From positions 63,701,501 to 63,765,500 of the forward strand of contig JAMJFZ010000107.1 of NCBI GenBank assembly GCA_026225945.1: DNA of 64,000 bases, written 5' to 3'. Source of the DNA: Cricetomys ansorgei (Eukaryota; Chordata; Mammalia; Rodentia; Nesomyidae). A program made the position numbers and the translations under genes. Below the pieces are notes generated by a model, which saw nothing but the letters and a program-made list of their open reading frames with translations, ran no database searches and was not told the origin of the DNA. Below are positions 22,501 through 34,812 of the stretch, piece after piece; the stretch's first letter is position 1; the number at the start of each line of letters is the position of its first letter.

Positions 22501-25085
22501 AGGCCATTGAGGAGGCAATTCCTATACCTTGGCAGTCAGAGGAACCGGTGTGGGTTCCTCAATGGCCACTTACCTCTGAAAAATTACAAGCAGCAAAAGA
22601 ATTAGTCCAAGAACAAGTAACATTGGGACACTTAGAGATCTCCCATTCCCCATGGAATACTCCAATATTTGTAATAAAAAAGAAGTCAGGAAAATGGAGG
22701 CTTCTCCATGATTTAAGAGCCATCAATAGACAAATGCAAATCATGGGCCCTATACAGAGAGGGCTGCCTCTCCTTTCTACATTGCCAAGACACTGGGATG
22801 TGATCATTATTGATATTAAAGATTGTTTTTTCTCAATTCCTTTACATAATAAAGATAAAGTTAGATTTGCTTTTACTTTGCCCAGTGTTAATCATGAAGA
22901 ACCTGATAATAGATATCAGTGGAAAGTACTGCCACAAGGTATGGCTAATAGTCCTACCATGTGTCAAATCTATGTGGCAGCGGCAATTCAACCTGTTAGA
23001 GATAAGTATAAAAAAATTAGAATTTGTCATTACATGGATGATATCTTGCTTTGCTTTAATAATCTAAAAGTATTGCATCAAGCATTTGCCATGTTGATGG
23101 AAAATCTAAAAGATAAGGGGTTGTTTGTAGCACCAGAAAAAATACAAGAAGGAGACGTGAATAAATTTCTAGGATCTATAATAACCTCTACTACTATTAA
23201 GCCACAAAAGGTGACAATAAGGAGAGATTCATTAAAGACTTTGAATGACTTTCAAAAATTGTTAGGAGATATTAACTGGATAAGACCTTACCTGAAATTA
23301 ACAACTACTGAACTACAACCCTTATTTAAAATTCTGGAAGGAGATTCGGCAATAACCTCTCATAGAGAATTAACACTTGAAGCTTCTCAGGCACTTGAGA
23401 AGGTGGAAGAATGCTTGAAGGAAGCATTATTGACACGTGTTGATCCCTCCTTGTCATTTCTATTATGCATCATCCCGTCGCCTAAACAACCAACAGCAGT
23501 GCTATGGCAACAGGGGCCTTTGTTATGGGTTCATTCTCATACCTCACCAGGACAGGTATTAGGACATTATCCTACCTTGGTGGCTGATTTGGCTATGAGA
23601 GGCATTCAACTAGCGTTGACACACTTTGGCAAAGAACCAGAGAAAATTATCAGCCCATATACTAAATTTCAGGTGCAAACACTTTGTGCCACTATTGATA
23701 ATTGGGCTGTCTTGAGATGTATTTTCTCAGGACAAATTGACAATCATTTTCCTAAACATCCACTCTTACATTTTGCTCGTACAAATGCTTTTATATTTCC
23801 TAAAGTCACTAAAAAAGACCCGATCCTTAACGCCACAGACATCTATACTGATGGCTCTAAAACTGGCATCGGAAGTTATGTTGTAAATAATCAGCCTACA
23901 CAAATCAAATATGATTTTAACTCTCCACAACTTGTGGAATGTGCTGTTGTAGCTACAGTCTTGAGAAAATTTCACGAACCTGTTAATATCATTTCTGATT
24001 CTCATTATGTAGTGAGAGCTGTTCAAATTTTAGAAGTGGTTGATTTAATAAACTCTAAAAGCACAGTGGCTACTGTATTTTCGGATATACAGACATCAAT
24101 AAGAAACAGAACTAATCCTTTCTTCATTCAACATATTAGAGCTTATACTCTGTTACCTGGCCCCATGGCTACTGCTAATGCCATGGCGGATAAAGCTACA
24201 AAAGGGATTTATTTGGCTACCTCTCCTATTCAATTGGCTTCTGAATTCCATACCCTATATCATGTCCCAGCTAATACATTGAGACAAAAATTTCATATAT
24301 CTCGTGCTGAAGCTCGAGATATTGTGCTTAAGTGTAACAACTGTGCAGAGTTTCGCTCTGTACCATCCTTTGGTGTTAACCCTAGAGGGTTACAGCCATT
24401 ACATATTTGGCAAATGGACGTGACTCATTATAATGGTTTTGGAAAAATGAAATATATTCATGTATCTGTGGATACCTGTTCTGGCATTATCCATGCAACC
24501 CCCTTGGCGGGAGAGAAGGTGATTCATGTAATCATTCATTGCCTAGAGGCATGGGCAGCCTGGGGCAAACCATTACAACTAAAAACTGACAATGGTCCGG
24601 CGTATACATCTAAGCCATTTCAACAATTCTGTCAGAGAATGGGAGTTCATCACGTGACTGGGCTACCCTATAATCCACAAGCTCAAGGCATTGTGGAACG
24701 TGCTAACGGCACTTTAAAAGTCTACCTACAAAAACAAAGGGGAGGAATAGGCCCCGCCATGGGACCTAAGACATCTATTTCCCTATCCCTATTTACTCTA
24801 AATTTTTTAAATTTGGACTCAGAAGGACGGTCTGCTGCGGACAGACATGCTTCTCATACTGTTCCGAAAGAACAAGTCAAATGGAAAGATGTGATCAATA
24901 ATCAATGGAAAGGCCCGGATCCAATATTAATAAGATCCAGGGGAGCTATTTGTGTTTTTCCACAGGACCAAGAAAACCCAATCTGGGTACCTGCAAGGCT
25001 AACCAGAATTATCAAAAAAGAAGATGTGGAACCCAGAACTATGGATCATGATAGGACTACTCCTGAGCCAACAGACACAAGCTGA
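22494..25085 (+). CDS. pol: Retroviral Pol: reverse transcriptase, RNase H, integrase
   Basis: Open from the slippery site to TGA 25083-25085 (first GTG codon at 22548, used here for numbering). Reverse transcriptase: [13 protein letters not shown] and the catalytic YMDD at residues 162-165. RNase H: acidic residues in IYTDGS (Asp435), LVECAVV and ISDSHYV. Integrase: zinc domain His568, His572, Cys596, Cys599; catalytic Asp624 (QMDVTHY), Asp681 (KTDNGPAY) and Glu717 with exactly 35 residues between the last two. The C-terminal part ends within the env signal sequence, a 62-base overlap. No stop or frameshift in 2.6 kb, consistent with recent integration. Because the protease is broken and gag no longer stands in the -1 frame to pro, a normal Gag-Pro-Pol fusion is not expected from this copy. 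Confidence 0.92.
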   Translation, partial: FLEAIEEAIPIPWQSEEPVWVPQWPLTSEKLQAAKELVQEQVTLGHLEISHSPWNTPIFVIKKKSGKWRLLHDLRAINRQMQIMGPIQRGLPLLSTLPRHWDVIIIDIKDCFFSIPLHNKDKVRFAFTLPSVNHEEPDNRYQWKVLPQGMANSPTMCQIYVAAAIQPVRDKYKKIRICHYMDDILLCFNNLKVLHQAFAMLMENLKDKGLFVAPEKIQEGDVNKFLGSIITSTTIKPQKVTIRRDSLKTLNDFQKLLGDINWIRPYLKLTTTELQPLFKILEGDSAITSHRELTLEASQALEKVEECLKEALLTRVDPSLSFLLCIIPSPKQPTAVLWQQGPLLWVHSHTSPGQVLGHYPTLVADLAMRGIQLALTHFGKEPEKIISPYTKFQVQTLCATIDNWAVLRCIFSGQIDNHFPKHPLLHFARTNAFIFPKVTKKDPILNATDIYTDGSKTGIGSYVVNNQPTQIKYDFNSPQLVECAVVATVLRKFHEPVNIISDSHYVVRAVQILEVVDLINSKSTVATVFSDIQTSIRNRTNPFFIQHIRAYTLLPGPMATANAMADKATKGIYLATSPIQLASEFHTLYHVPANTLRQKFHISRAEARDIVLKCNNCAEFRSVPSFGVNPRGLQPLHIWQMDVTHYNGFGKMKYIHVSVDTCSGIIHATPLAGEKVIHVIIHCLEAWAAWGKPLQLKTDNGPAYTSKPFQQFCQRMGVHHVTGLPYNPQAQGIVERANGTLKVYLQKQRGGIGPAMGPKTSISLSLFTLNFLNLDSEGRSAADRHASHTVPKEQVKWKDVINNQWKGPDPILIRSRGAICVFPQDQENPIWVPARLTRIIKKEDVEPRTMDHDRTTPEPTDTS

Positions 25086-26643
25086 AGAACTACGTTGGGG
25101 TATAATGTCAACACTCCCAAAACCCATGCCGGTGATGCATGATGCACAGGTATTCCCCCGGTTTTTTGCAACTAACGAATCCTTGGGCTTGCCCTTTTTG
25201 CCCATGGACCAGAATTTAGCAGCTGTAAGTACTAATGAGACTTGGAGGGTGAATGGTAGCCTATGCTTTACAACCTCATCCAATAACACTCAGGATCAGC
25301 CATGCATTGTGCTAGGAAATTTCTCCTATGCACATATGGGAGAAATAGTAACAATAAACAGAGTTGTTAAATCAAATGCCACTGTCCTTTACGGCTGGTG
25401 GCCTAGGCGAAAAACTAGTGATGAGGAACGCTCCAATAGAAAGACACAACCACAATATGCCCCTTTTTGCACAGGCAGGATGGCAGATAGAGCAACTCTC
25501 CTCCCATGGACTGGATGTCAGAGTCGTAGGGCTCACTATCTCCAAGGAAAATTTTTTACATTTTCACCATTAGAAGGCTATGGTAATTTCACCGAAATGG
25601 ATCCATTTAGATATGATATTAATCCATTTGATACATGGCTGCTTTGTGGCTCAGGAGGAAGTTGCTCAGATATAACACCTATGTCAATGATTCTAGGAGG
25701 AGGCATAGTCCAGGCAGAAGTAAGTAATGATATAATATCTGATGAAACGATAGGAAAGATCAGTAGTGTTAAAAAGGAAATTGGAGCCACCCCAGTTTGT
25801 GTGTGGCCACCATTTATTTGGGTTGTTTGCAACTATAACAACTGTTCCTATACCTTATGCTGGAACGCGAGCTCACATCAAACAGCCACCGTGGCTCGCA
25901 TGCCTCGATTTGTCCCAATTCCTGTGAGAACAGCCAACACATTAACTTTATTCAGACAAAAGCGGGATTTTGGCATAACTGCGGCCATAGTCAGCATTGT
26001 TGCAACTGCGGCGGTAGCCGCATCTCTCACTGCTTCTGCACTGGCCCTGTCTGGTCAGGTAGAAACTGCCACTACTTTAAACAATCTCTCAGCCTCGGTC
26101 AGCCAAGCCATTGATGTCCAAGCCTCTGTGAACGCTCAGATTAGAGGTGGACTCATGATTGTGAACCAACGTATAGATTTGGTTCAAGAACAGATTGATA
26201 TATTGTGGCAGATGGCTCAATTGGGCTGCGAGGTAAAAATGCCTGGGTTATGTGTGACATCCATACAATATGAAAATCTTACCCGAGCGGCTAATCTGTC
26301 TAAAGAATTGTCTCAACAGCTACAGTACAATTGGTCTGCTGAATTTGATGCAACAATGAGAAGATTACGGATGGCCATTATACAGATCAACTCCACTCGA
26401 CTCGACCTTTCCCTTACCCGGGGGCTCTCCACTTGGCTTTCTTCTGCTTTCTCCTATTTCAAGGAATGGGTGGGAGTTGGGATTTTTGGCATCCTATTTG
26501 CTGGGGGACTGTTTCTTTGTCTTTGGTTGCTCTACAAATTCATTCAACAACAAAAAAGAGACAAAGTGGTGATCGCACAGGCATTGCTTGCTGTGGAACA
26601 GGGAGCATCCCCTCAAGCTTGGTTGAATATGCTCAAACAATGA
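25024..26643 (+). CDS. env: Retroviral Env glycoprotein, open over its full length
   Basis: 539 codons. Surface plus transmembrane glycoprotein of the betaretroviral kind. A signal peptide covers about residues 1-21. A furin-type site RQKR ends at residue 314, followed by a hydrophobic, Ala-rich fusion peptide. The TM subunit has C402-X7-C410, the immunosuppressive/loop-region spacing of class II elements without a third cysteine, a membrane span at 483-507 and a cytoplasmic tail of about 32 residues. Fourteen N-glycosylation sequons (nine before, five after the cleavage site). The surface part (~290 residues) is short against the 400 or more usual for the group, so an internal loss in this lineage is possible. 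Made from a spliced mRNA; the start overlaps pol. Confidence 0.9.
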   Translation: MWNPELWIMIGLLLSQQTQAEELRWGIMSTLPKPMPVMHDAQVFPRFFATNESLGLPFLPMDQNLAAVSTNETWRVNGSLCFTTSSNNTQDQPCIVLGNFSYAHMGEIVTINRVVKSNATVLYGWWPRRKTSDEERSNRKTQPQYAPFCTGRMADRATLLPWTGCQSRRAHYLQGKFFTFSPLEGYGNFTEMDPFRYDINPFDTWLLCGSGGSCSDITPMSMILGGGIVQAEVSNDIISDETIGKISSVKKEIGATPVCVWPPFIWVVCNYNNCSYTLCWNASSHQTATVARMPRFVPIPVRTANTLTLFRQKRDFGITAAIVSIVATAAVAASLTASALALSGQVETATTLNNLSASVSQAIDVQASVNAQIRGGLMIVNQRIDLVQEQIDILWQMAQLGCEVKMPGLCVTSIQYENLTRAANLSKELSQQLQYNWSAEFDATMRRLRMAIIQINSTRLDLSLTRGLSTWLSSAFSYFKEWVGVGIFGILFAGGLFLCLWLLYKFIQQQKRDKVVIAQALLAVEQGASPQAWLNMLKQ

Positions 26644-26864
26644 GACACTGTCTTGAATACTGGTACTCCTGAGGGCTCAGGATTCCATTGCACCAGGATA
26701 CCACAAGGCAGACCTGTGTTACCTCCCAGGGCTCGTGTTCCCATTGCATGGGATAAAGGTACACAGGGTCCTCCTCCATGTAACCTCCTTAGTCGCTCAA
26801 AGCTGTTGGATCAGCGGGCTAGATCGGTAAACACATGGTTGCAGTTTGACATATTAATTAAAGT
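26644..26864 (+). other. Env to polypurine tract spacer
   Basis: About 220 bases between the env stop and the polypurine tract. A stop-free stretch without ATG runs from 26653 through here into U3 of the 3' LTR (to 27006); no known protein is recognised in it. Confidence 0.5.
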
Positions 26865-26876
26865 AAAAGGGGGAGA
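26865..26876 (+). other. Polypurine tract
   Basis: AAAAGGGGGAGA directly abuts the TG of the 3' LTR, the plus-strand primer site of reverse transcription. Confidence 0.93.
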
Positions 26877-27229
26877 TGTTGGGAGCCGATATTATTCGCC
26901 ATTAGAAGATGGCGCCGGCTTCCTGCTTCCTGGTTCTTCACGGGAGCGTTGTTTGCTTTTGCGCATGCACTGGCTGTGTAATCTGCTCAAGGTAACCACA
27001 TGCTAATTGGGATCGTAAAAGCTGCCGATTGAAGACAGTATACTAATTAGGTTCTGCAAGAGCACCAATTGGCAGGGAAAAACATTCCCCAGAGCTCTAT
27101 ATTAGCCGGGGGTTTTCTAGGCTCGGGGTCCCTTCTCCATCTGTTGTCTAAAAGAGCTGTTCAATAAACTGTTGTCAGAAGAATTCTGTTTTGCCGCGTC
27201 TCCTTTATCGGCGAAGGTAGCGCGCGACA
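26877..27229 (+). repeat. 3' LTR (353 bp)
   Basis: Same length and, as read, same sequence as the 5' LTR, TG to CA, with AATAAA at 27163-27168. Its promoter points toward Spag11, which begins 1.9 kb downstream. Confidence 0.95.
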
Positions 27230-27235
27230 CTCTTT
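27230..27235 (+). repeat. Target-site duplication, right copy (CTCTTT)
   Basis: Exact repeat of 19963-19968, fixing both ends of the provirus. Confidence 0.93.
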
Positions 27236-27689
27236 AGCACTGAAGTCTCCCATTTTTACTGCACACCATCTAAGGGGTTCGGGGGAACTGAGGTGTCACG
27301 TAGAATGCAGCATCTCCATACTGAACGGTGTTGAATCAATCCAGAGTAACGCAGTGCTTACTGTGCAGCATTGCTGAGCAACTTGTGCGCACCCGAGTTC
27401 CCAGGGCTCACCGTTCTGCACATTCTTCTTGCTTCTCCCCTGCCTGGGTCTCTATAGTTTCTGCCCTTTCTCAACCACTTTTCTCCACAAAGACATGAGT
27501 ATTTTCAATGCTAAAAATAGTCCAAGACATTTTCTCTGTTGAAACAAAATGTATGTACAAATGAGACACATTTGCAAAGTGTTACCATAGTGACCCTTCG
27601 CAGGAATTGCGGGTATTACAGGAGCTGCATCAGTTAAGTCCAGTTTGAGTCCTTTTACTCTACCAATGGCAATAATATACTCTGGGCTA

Positions 27690-28110
27690 GAAACTATCAT
27701 TGCTTCAAAGCCCCATTTTGGAGGCTGGCTACTTTTCAGTTCTCACTTGCTTTGTGTACCCTGCTTCCCCATCCGTAATTGTAAGTGATTTCTCTTTAAA
27801 CAATTTTGTATCACTATCAATTAAACTAGCCTCTGCTCCAGTATCCACCAAGACTTGAATTTGGGCAGATGAGCCATTTTACAATAGATTATGAATTTTA
27901 TGTGGGGCATAAAGTCTCAGTGGGTCACCCTCTCATTCCCAGAGCAAGTCCTCAAGAAAAAGAGAAGGAACTGTTGGAGCAATGGGGACCAGAGGGACAG
28001 TCTCACACAGCAGATGTTCCACCTGGGGTTCTCTTGGTCAGAGCCTCCAGCTGAGGTTTTGTGCCTATGGCTTCTCCAGGCAGTTTCTGATGGATGGTAT
28101 ATAGGTGTCT
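27690..28110 (-). pseudogene. Decayed retroviral gag-pro fragment (unrelated to the adjacent provirus)
   Basis: On the minus strand, a short frame (about 27729-27870) reads QVLVDTGAEASLID, the catalytic loop of a retroviral aspartic protease, and stops at 27729. Upstream on that strand (27,880-27,950) is a damaged stretch resembling a CCHC knuckle (tctgggaatgagagggtgac). The order knuckle then protease fits a gag-pro junction. Divergence, stops and opposite orientation separate it from the young provirus. Family not determined. Confidence 0.55.
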
Positions 28111-29080
28111 ATCCAATCCAATGCTCTGTCGTCTTGTTGTTTGGTGTTTTTTTTTTTATTTCTTTATTCTTGCTTGCTCTATAAGTAATCATCTCACCCC
28201 TTCCAAACTGCACTGCTATTGTGGATCATTCCCTGTGCAAAACCCACAGGCTGTTTTATGACTAAATGAACTCTTGACCCAAAGCCTATGATATTTAGTT
28301 TCATCTGGATCCTGTTTCCTAGGTTGTGCAACCTTAAGAGAAGGCAGAGAGACCAAAACACCTGCCTGATGAGAAGATGAAGGAGAGAAGGAACAAGAGC
28401 CTCTTGTGTGGTTATCACTACAAGAGAAAATGTGGACTCAGCTGCAGAACATTTTTTTCTGCAGAACTGAATTGGATCTAACGACATCATTAGGAGGTGC
28501 CAACGGGCATAATAAATTAAAGGAGAAAGGAAAAATGAATGACTCAGATAACTTAAGCTGAAAAGAGACAGGGTCAAAGGAGATGAAATGGAAGGGAGGA
28601 GGAAAGAAACAGGGAAAGAGACTGAACAAGAGAAGAAAGAGCGGGGATGAGAACTCTTAATAGCTGTGACTATCTGTAGCCTTCTGTAGCTGGTGTGTCT
28701 TATGTTTCTATGTATGATTTTTTTCCATTAAAATAAGTATATCCTGCAGACAACATAGAATCAGTGTGGTAGCCTTATATAAATCACATATAAACCACTG
28801 TTTTGATGCCTTCGGGGGCTGCTGAAAAGTAATTAGAAAAATTGATGATGTCCTAATAACATCTATTTTTGCGTTTCCATGCCTTTAATCTTAATTTACT
28901 TTCTTGGGTTCTCTTGTTCATCAAGCCTACCCACGGCATTCAGGCATATTATTTCCTTCCTGAAAGAAAAAAAAAAACCCACATAACTCAAAAGTCTGGG
29001 AACAATTGGGGAAATAACACATTTTCCAGTGACCTTTGTGGCTACGCACGCTGGAGACTCCCAGCCCACTCTCCCATCAC
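28111..29080. other. Gene-free stretch upstream of Spag11
   Basis: Contains a T-run at 28148-28159 and A-rich, purine-rich DNA around 28,500-28,640. No exon or repeat I can name. Confidence 0.4.
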
Positions 29081-29083
29081 AGG

Positions 29084-29089
29084 TATAAG
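29084..29089 (+). promoter_or_regulatory. TATA-like box of the upstream Spag11 promoter
   Basis: TATAAG about 65 bases before the first Spag11 ATG. Its place relative to the start codon fits a transcription start near 29,115. Confidence 0.45.
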
Positions 29090-29152
29090 AGAGCCTGCAG
29101 CCACTGTCCGCCCACTCAGGACCCTTCTCTGCTTGTGGTCCCCTGTGCAGCC

Positions 29153-29213
29153 ATGAAACAGAGATTCCTTCCTTCCTTTGTCAGCCTCCTCTTCGTAGCC
29201 CCGCCGTTTCCAG
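29153..29213 (+). CDS. Spag11: Spag11 exon 1, upstream leader
   Basis: 20 codons plus one base, MKQRFLPSFVSLLFVAPPFP, ending at donor gtaaag. Matches the SPAG11 A-promoter leader. Hydrophobic, signal peptide. Confidence 0.9.
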
Positions 29214-32200
29214 GTAAAGCAGAGAAGTGCTTACTCCTTGGGCCGGGCTCTTTCTGCAATTGCCACTTTGGGTATGGCAGTCTAGGGTAAGCCATAAGAT
29301 GCCAAATCTCTGGAGCAAAGCACACATTTCCCTAATGGGCATTTGGGCAGAAGTCAATGAGATAGGTTCTCAGATACGTTGGTGGAATTATCTTTCCAAG
29401 AAGAAGGATTCCTCACTCAGACTCTTTCCTTTTTCTCCATACACATGCACTTGGATACATACATATATGCATACATACATAACATGTGCAACACTTCTAG
29501 TTCACTCCATTCTCCTGTCAACCCCCACGCATCGTCTAAACATGCTCCAGCCTCTTGGGTTGCTGAACGGAGAGTTCTGATTATCCTTAATTTCAGCAGG
29601 CTTGTTCAGTGTCCCACCCGTTAGCCATCCCACTCCTGGACTTCCTGGATTCCTCCAGGACTTTTTTCCTATGCAAGAAAAGAGTGAGTCTGAGATATTG
29701 GATGGCAGAATGCAATACTTGCCTCCGCGCACTCCCCCTTACCACGGTAAGTCAAACACCGAACAAGGCAAGCTCATCCACCTGGGAAACGCTGAGTGAA
29801 CGTGTTGGGAAGAGGCTGTGTGGCTGGGATGAGATGAGCACCGCTGTCTGGGGAGACACGCTATGGATGTTTTAGTCTTCCCTAGATGTTGGGAAAGTCA
29901 GGAGACCTTGCAGCCTCTGCTGACCCTGGGTCACTGAGGGTATCTGGATATGTAGGAGTCTTGAGGGATCAAGAGGCGAATTGTCTAAGTTCACTTTAGT
30001 AATCTCTTACTTTATTCAAATAGTAACTAGAGGAGAGGACTCTCCTTCTACCAGGTTCCCTGGTCCCCAGCCTTGGAGGTAACTTACTCAATAGGAATTT
30101 ATTGAATACTTGCTCTGCTCCAGGTGTCAGGTGACTTTCTGGCAGGATTTCCTGGGGAAGTGGGTGGAGGAGAGACTGTGCTGTCTGCCAGCTCCAGGGG
30201 GAATGGATACAAGGGATGGCAAAGGACAAGCCCAGATCATTCTTCTAGATTCTTCTTGTCAGATTTAGGCCTCTTCTCTGTCCCCAAAACCTAGCCCAAA
30301 GCAAACTTCAAATTCTCAAAGCCTGGAGGAGTTGGTAGTTTCTGAAATGCTCTAAATCTCAAAGTCATTTCTGGCCCTGGAACAAGGAAATCTAGATTCA
30401 AAGCAGGGTCAGTGAACATGAAGGGCAACTGAGTGCTGGCAAATTCCTGGTGGCATTCAGTAGTTACAGTCCCACCAACTCTAAGTCCTGTCTTATCCTG
30501 TCATAATCTCTGTTTCCCTGGAATTCACCTCCTCTTCCGAGGGCCTTAGACTGGGGGAAGAGAAAAATAAAATGCAGTTGTCACACCACAAATATAAACA
30601 GGCACAATGGGAGACGTATGTTGTTCTGCTGGACAGTGTAGTCTGAAGCACAGTTACACCCCCATTTTGTTAGTACAGGAACTTGGGAGACTTTGAAGGA
30701 ACAGAGCTGTGTGTCTGGACTTGTGTTCATGGTTAAAATTTGAAACTATGAACTCTACAAGCTATTTCATACATATTACCATCCCCCATATCATACCTTC
30801 CCTTTGTACATGACCACTGACTGATTCTTGGCATAGTCGTATGATACTAATTTGGACATTCCTTGATACAGAGTCTGTAGCAACTTACCAAATTGTCAAG
30901 TGCAAGAAAAGTGGAGGCTACTGTCAAGAATTCTGTAATTTTATGGAGACACAAGTGGGCTACTGTTCTAAAAAAAAAAGAAGCCTGTTGCTTACATATA
31001 TACCGATGTTGTCAATGAAGCTGAATCCCTCCACACCTGCCAGGAGTCCTTCCAGATGTGAGGGCATGGGCGAAGTGGCTAAACAGAGAAAGCCTGAGGC
31101 ATCTCTATCCATGTTAAGCAATCTAAGCATTTTATTATGACAAAGCTAAATAGCAAAAGCTGTTTACATGCTATCTTACAAAAGGCACAATAGCTTCAGA
31201 TGTGTCTCCAAAGTCACATCATTTGTTCTGGAAGATGTGGCTGTAATAAACCTCCATAGGAAAGTGTTCAAGCAATGTATTCTTTGATTTGAGGAATAAT
31301 TTGGGTTACTTACTTTTGCCTGGCTTCTGAGGAAAGCAAATCGGAAACATTGATAATATACATACAGAAAAAAGAAGTTGGTATTTATGCTTTAGTATGG
31401 ATATACCTTAGAAAATAATAGTAGAAAATTAAGAAGTGGCTCCTGGGGAGATATGGGAATGTCTTTGGAAGATGACCAGGAACTTTTTAAGTTGGGAGAG
31501 GCGGCAGAAATTTCCGAGCATAGGGTACAGTTTGTACAAAGGCATGAAGACGTAAAAGGACGATTGGCCAATTCAACGGGAAGTTTTGTCAGGTGCTCTA
31601 GGAGGGCAGCAGCCTTTCAAGGCTCATTATAACAACAGAATTAATAGTGTACTAGAAATGAGAAGAAAGACCAAGGAAGAGGTAGTTATAGATGTTGAAG
31701 TTAAAAAAAAAAAAAAACTTCCGTGGTGTCTAAAACTGAGGTAACAGTTGAGAGGAAGTTAGCAACCAGAGATGACTCTAAAGATGTGGAGTTCACAGAC
31801 CAGTAACCACGAAGAAGGAAGAACAAGGGGGTAGAGGTGAGCTATGTTAAGCAAAGCTCCCCACACAGTATAAGAGGCAGCACAGAGAGATTGGTTAGGG
31901 TTGAACTCTAAAACATTCACGTATGTCCGGTGAGGAGCTGGGTGGGTACCCGTGATTCAGGAGAGAAGAGGAAACAAGAGCACCGAGGTGTAGTCATTTG
32001 TCAGTAGGTGTTAAAACCTGCATTTAGAGATGACTTTCTGGGAAAAAGAAAGCTGTAATTCAAGTATGGCGTTCTGGGGGTCGTGGAGAGGTACTAAGTG
32101 AAGTACCTAACACAGTTCCAAAACAGGGGCATGGAGACTGTTTGATGGAATGGAAGGCCAAAGTCAGACCAGTCAACAGGAAGTGATCCTAGAAAGCAGT

Positions 32201-34781
32201 GATGGTAGCTCATCTGTCCGTCCTCCTTTTCTGAGATACTGCACTTTGGTAAGGAGCGAGACACCTGGCCTCACAGTGGGGATTAAGTTGCGTTATCAAT
32301 AAAGACTTGCGTGTTCAGCTGTAGGAAGTCAGTATTCCTTATGTGAAGAGAAGAAAAATTTACTCAAGGAAGAGTTTTGTTTGTTTGTAGGACAGAAGTT
32401 CAAATGTGATTAAGATTAACCACGAGGGTGGAAAGAGGGATGCATGTCTGTGTGAGAAGTGCTCAGGGGGCGGAGCTGAGATGCAGGCAGGGGAGATTTT
32501 ACAGACTTCCCTGTAAAAAACAATCAGGCCTAAGTATTTCATTACTAGTCTTACATCTAATATTATTTCTGCTCTTCATTCGCCTGCTCACTCACTCATT
32601 CAGCAAATATCCAGTAAGCACCATCTTCACTTCAATTGTTATTTTAGGTTCAAACATTCAATCATTGCAAAACTCACTGTGCTCATGGATTTTATATTCT
32701 GCCATGAAAAAGATGTGCAAGGAAGATACACAACATGCTAGAAAATAGTAAAGAAAACGAGAGAAGAAAAACCATGGAAGGAAATACAAATTGTGAGGCA
32801 GAAGGTTGACTTTTAAAAAGAGGGGTGACATAAAGTCCCACCGAACAGGTAGACACTGGATAAAACCCTGAAGAATATCAGGGCACGTTGGCCGTGGTCA
32901 CCAAGGGGAGAGGACCAGACAGTACACTGAGGACCAGCCTGGTCTGCTGTATTTGAAAAGCAGGGAGAGGAGGCCAGCGAGATCAGAGCAAAGGGAGTAA
33001 GAAGTCACGTGAGCTAGGGAAGTTGCTAAATGAACTGCATATAGCAAGGAGATGACTGAGCACATCGAAGTGCATTGGGAAAGGGGGCCACTGTCTTCTT
33101 CTTGGGTTGGAGAGGATTTTTTCTCTCCCAGGGCATTGGCAAGAGAGCTACTGTTTTCCTGTTGGGATGGTGATACGGGCAGGCAGAAGAGCAAGGGAGC
33201 CTTAGGTGGTAATGTCCCTTTGCCCGCCCCTCTTTCCAAATAAGAAATCTTCTGCCTATTATCCTCTAATTGGCTCCCTCTCCCTCCTGAGCCACGATGG
33301 GAAAGACATGGAATGTACACCTGTGGGTTTGGAGATCATTTATTACAGATGTCATATGCTTCCTGGTTTTGTTCTAGAAGTACTTTATCCAATCTTACAC
33401 ATGATTGATATTACAATAATCTGATTTCCACAGAACACATTTAAGGAAATTCTCTGCAGATTCAACTGCAAGATCACTTTTATGCAGCTCTTTATAATGG
33501 TATCCAGGTGGGTCTTTACAGAATATGTCGTACTATCCCTTATTGAATGGCTGCATAAATTGTGTTTCTTGGATGGGCCTAATATCACTCATTCATTAGT
33601 ATATAGGATGCTATCATCTTTTATATTGAAGATAATGACATGATAAGCACTTTGATTATCTTTAATAAATGGGTCAGCTAATAAAATTAACATTATTATG
33701 TCATAAACTATGTAATTATTGCTATACTATGTGTCCAAATTTTCCTTTAGATAGAGGATTTCTATTCATTGTCCTGTGGGCAGTGTATTAGCATAGCAAA
33801 TTCTCCACATTCTTTCTAACTCCTAATTGTGATTAAAAATTAACCCTTTCTGTTTGGATGCAAAACAACAGCATACTACTCTTTCCTTCTTCTTAGTGTA
33901 TGTATTTAAAGGACTACATGGAGTGTTTTGATATGTGTCTCTCTAGAAAATGTCTGCCTACAGGTCAGCATATTCCCTTCTTAAATAGTTGGCTTTTGAA
34001 AATGTGAGGACTCCTGGACTCCTCCAGGTCAGCAGGTATTTGGTACATAATGCAATCATTCTCACGGGAATTCCCGTGCCCACAGTCTAGACTCTTGTCC
34101 TACACTAACTGTGCCCTTGCACTAGTGGAAGTTCCTCTTCCTGTTCCTCCTCCAAACCACCTTTCTACTTACTCTTTCTGAATAGTTGATATTTTTCAAA
34201 CCTATATTTTAGGGTTTTTTTTGTAATTTGATGTTTTTTAATTATCATATGTGTTAGATTCCATTATGACATTTTCAAACTGTTTTTTGTTTTGTTTTGT
34301 TCTTTTTAACGTGGCTCTCCCTGTCTTCCATATCCATATCCTTATTTTTCTTTGCACTACCCACCCCAAATTTTCCTTTTTCGTTTATAAAAGGAGAAAG
34401 AACATAAGGGACAAGAAACAGAGAGAGGCACAGAGGTCACTTCTCAGAAACGTGGCTGGTCAGCTGATCAGCAGGACATTGTTGAGCTCAAGAATGACTG
34501 ACAGGATTGGTTGACTTTGTTCCAACATCCTCCAAAATAAAACTTTCTGGATGGAAAGGGCATGTGAATCATTCTTTCTCTATGCTGTCAGACCTCTGCC
34601 TTCTCAGATCACCAGCTCTCATTAAAACACAACTTGAAGATTCAGCTCCTGTCTCTGCTCATCGGCATTTACAGAGACAGACAGCACGATTGTAAGAATA
34701 CTCAACCCTTCTAATTTAGTGAACATCAAGTACAAAACACAATTCTGTTCACTGGAGTACACACTACGCACACACATAAAC

Positions 34782-34812
<31 letters not shown>

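Larger units (their letters stand above)
19969..27229 (+). mobile_element. Class II (betaretrovirus/IAP-like) endogenous provirus with env, 7.26 kb
   Basis: Complete proviral order: LTR, primer site for tRNA-Phe, splice donor, gag, pro remnant, pol, env, polypurine tract, LTR. Class II is shown by one visible CCHC finger of the beta type, a G-patch-like segment after the protease remnant, a pro-pol slippery site, a YMDD polymerase and a TM subunit with a CX7C motif and no third cysteine. The LTRs look identical base for base on reading and the target duplication is perfect, so integration was recent. gag, pol and env are open, but a deletion between nucleocapsid and protease removes catalytic sequence and leaves pro in the wrong relative frame. 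It is intergenic and in the same direction as Defb15 and Spag11. Confidence 0.95.
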
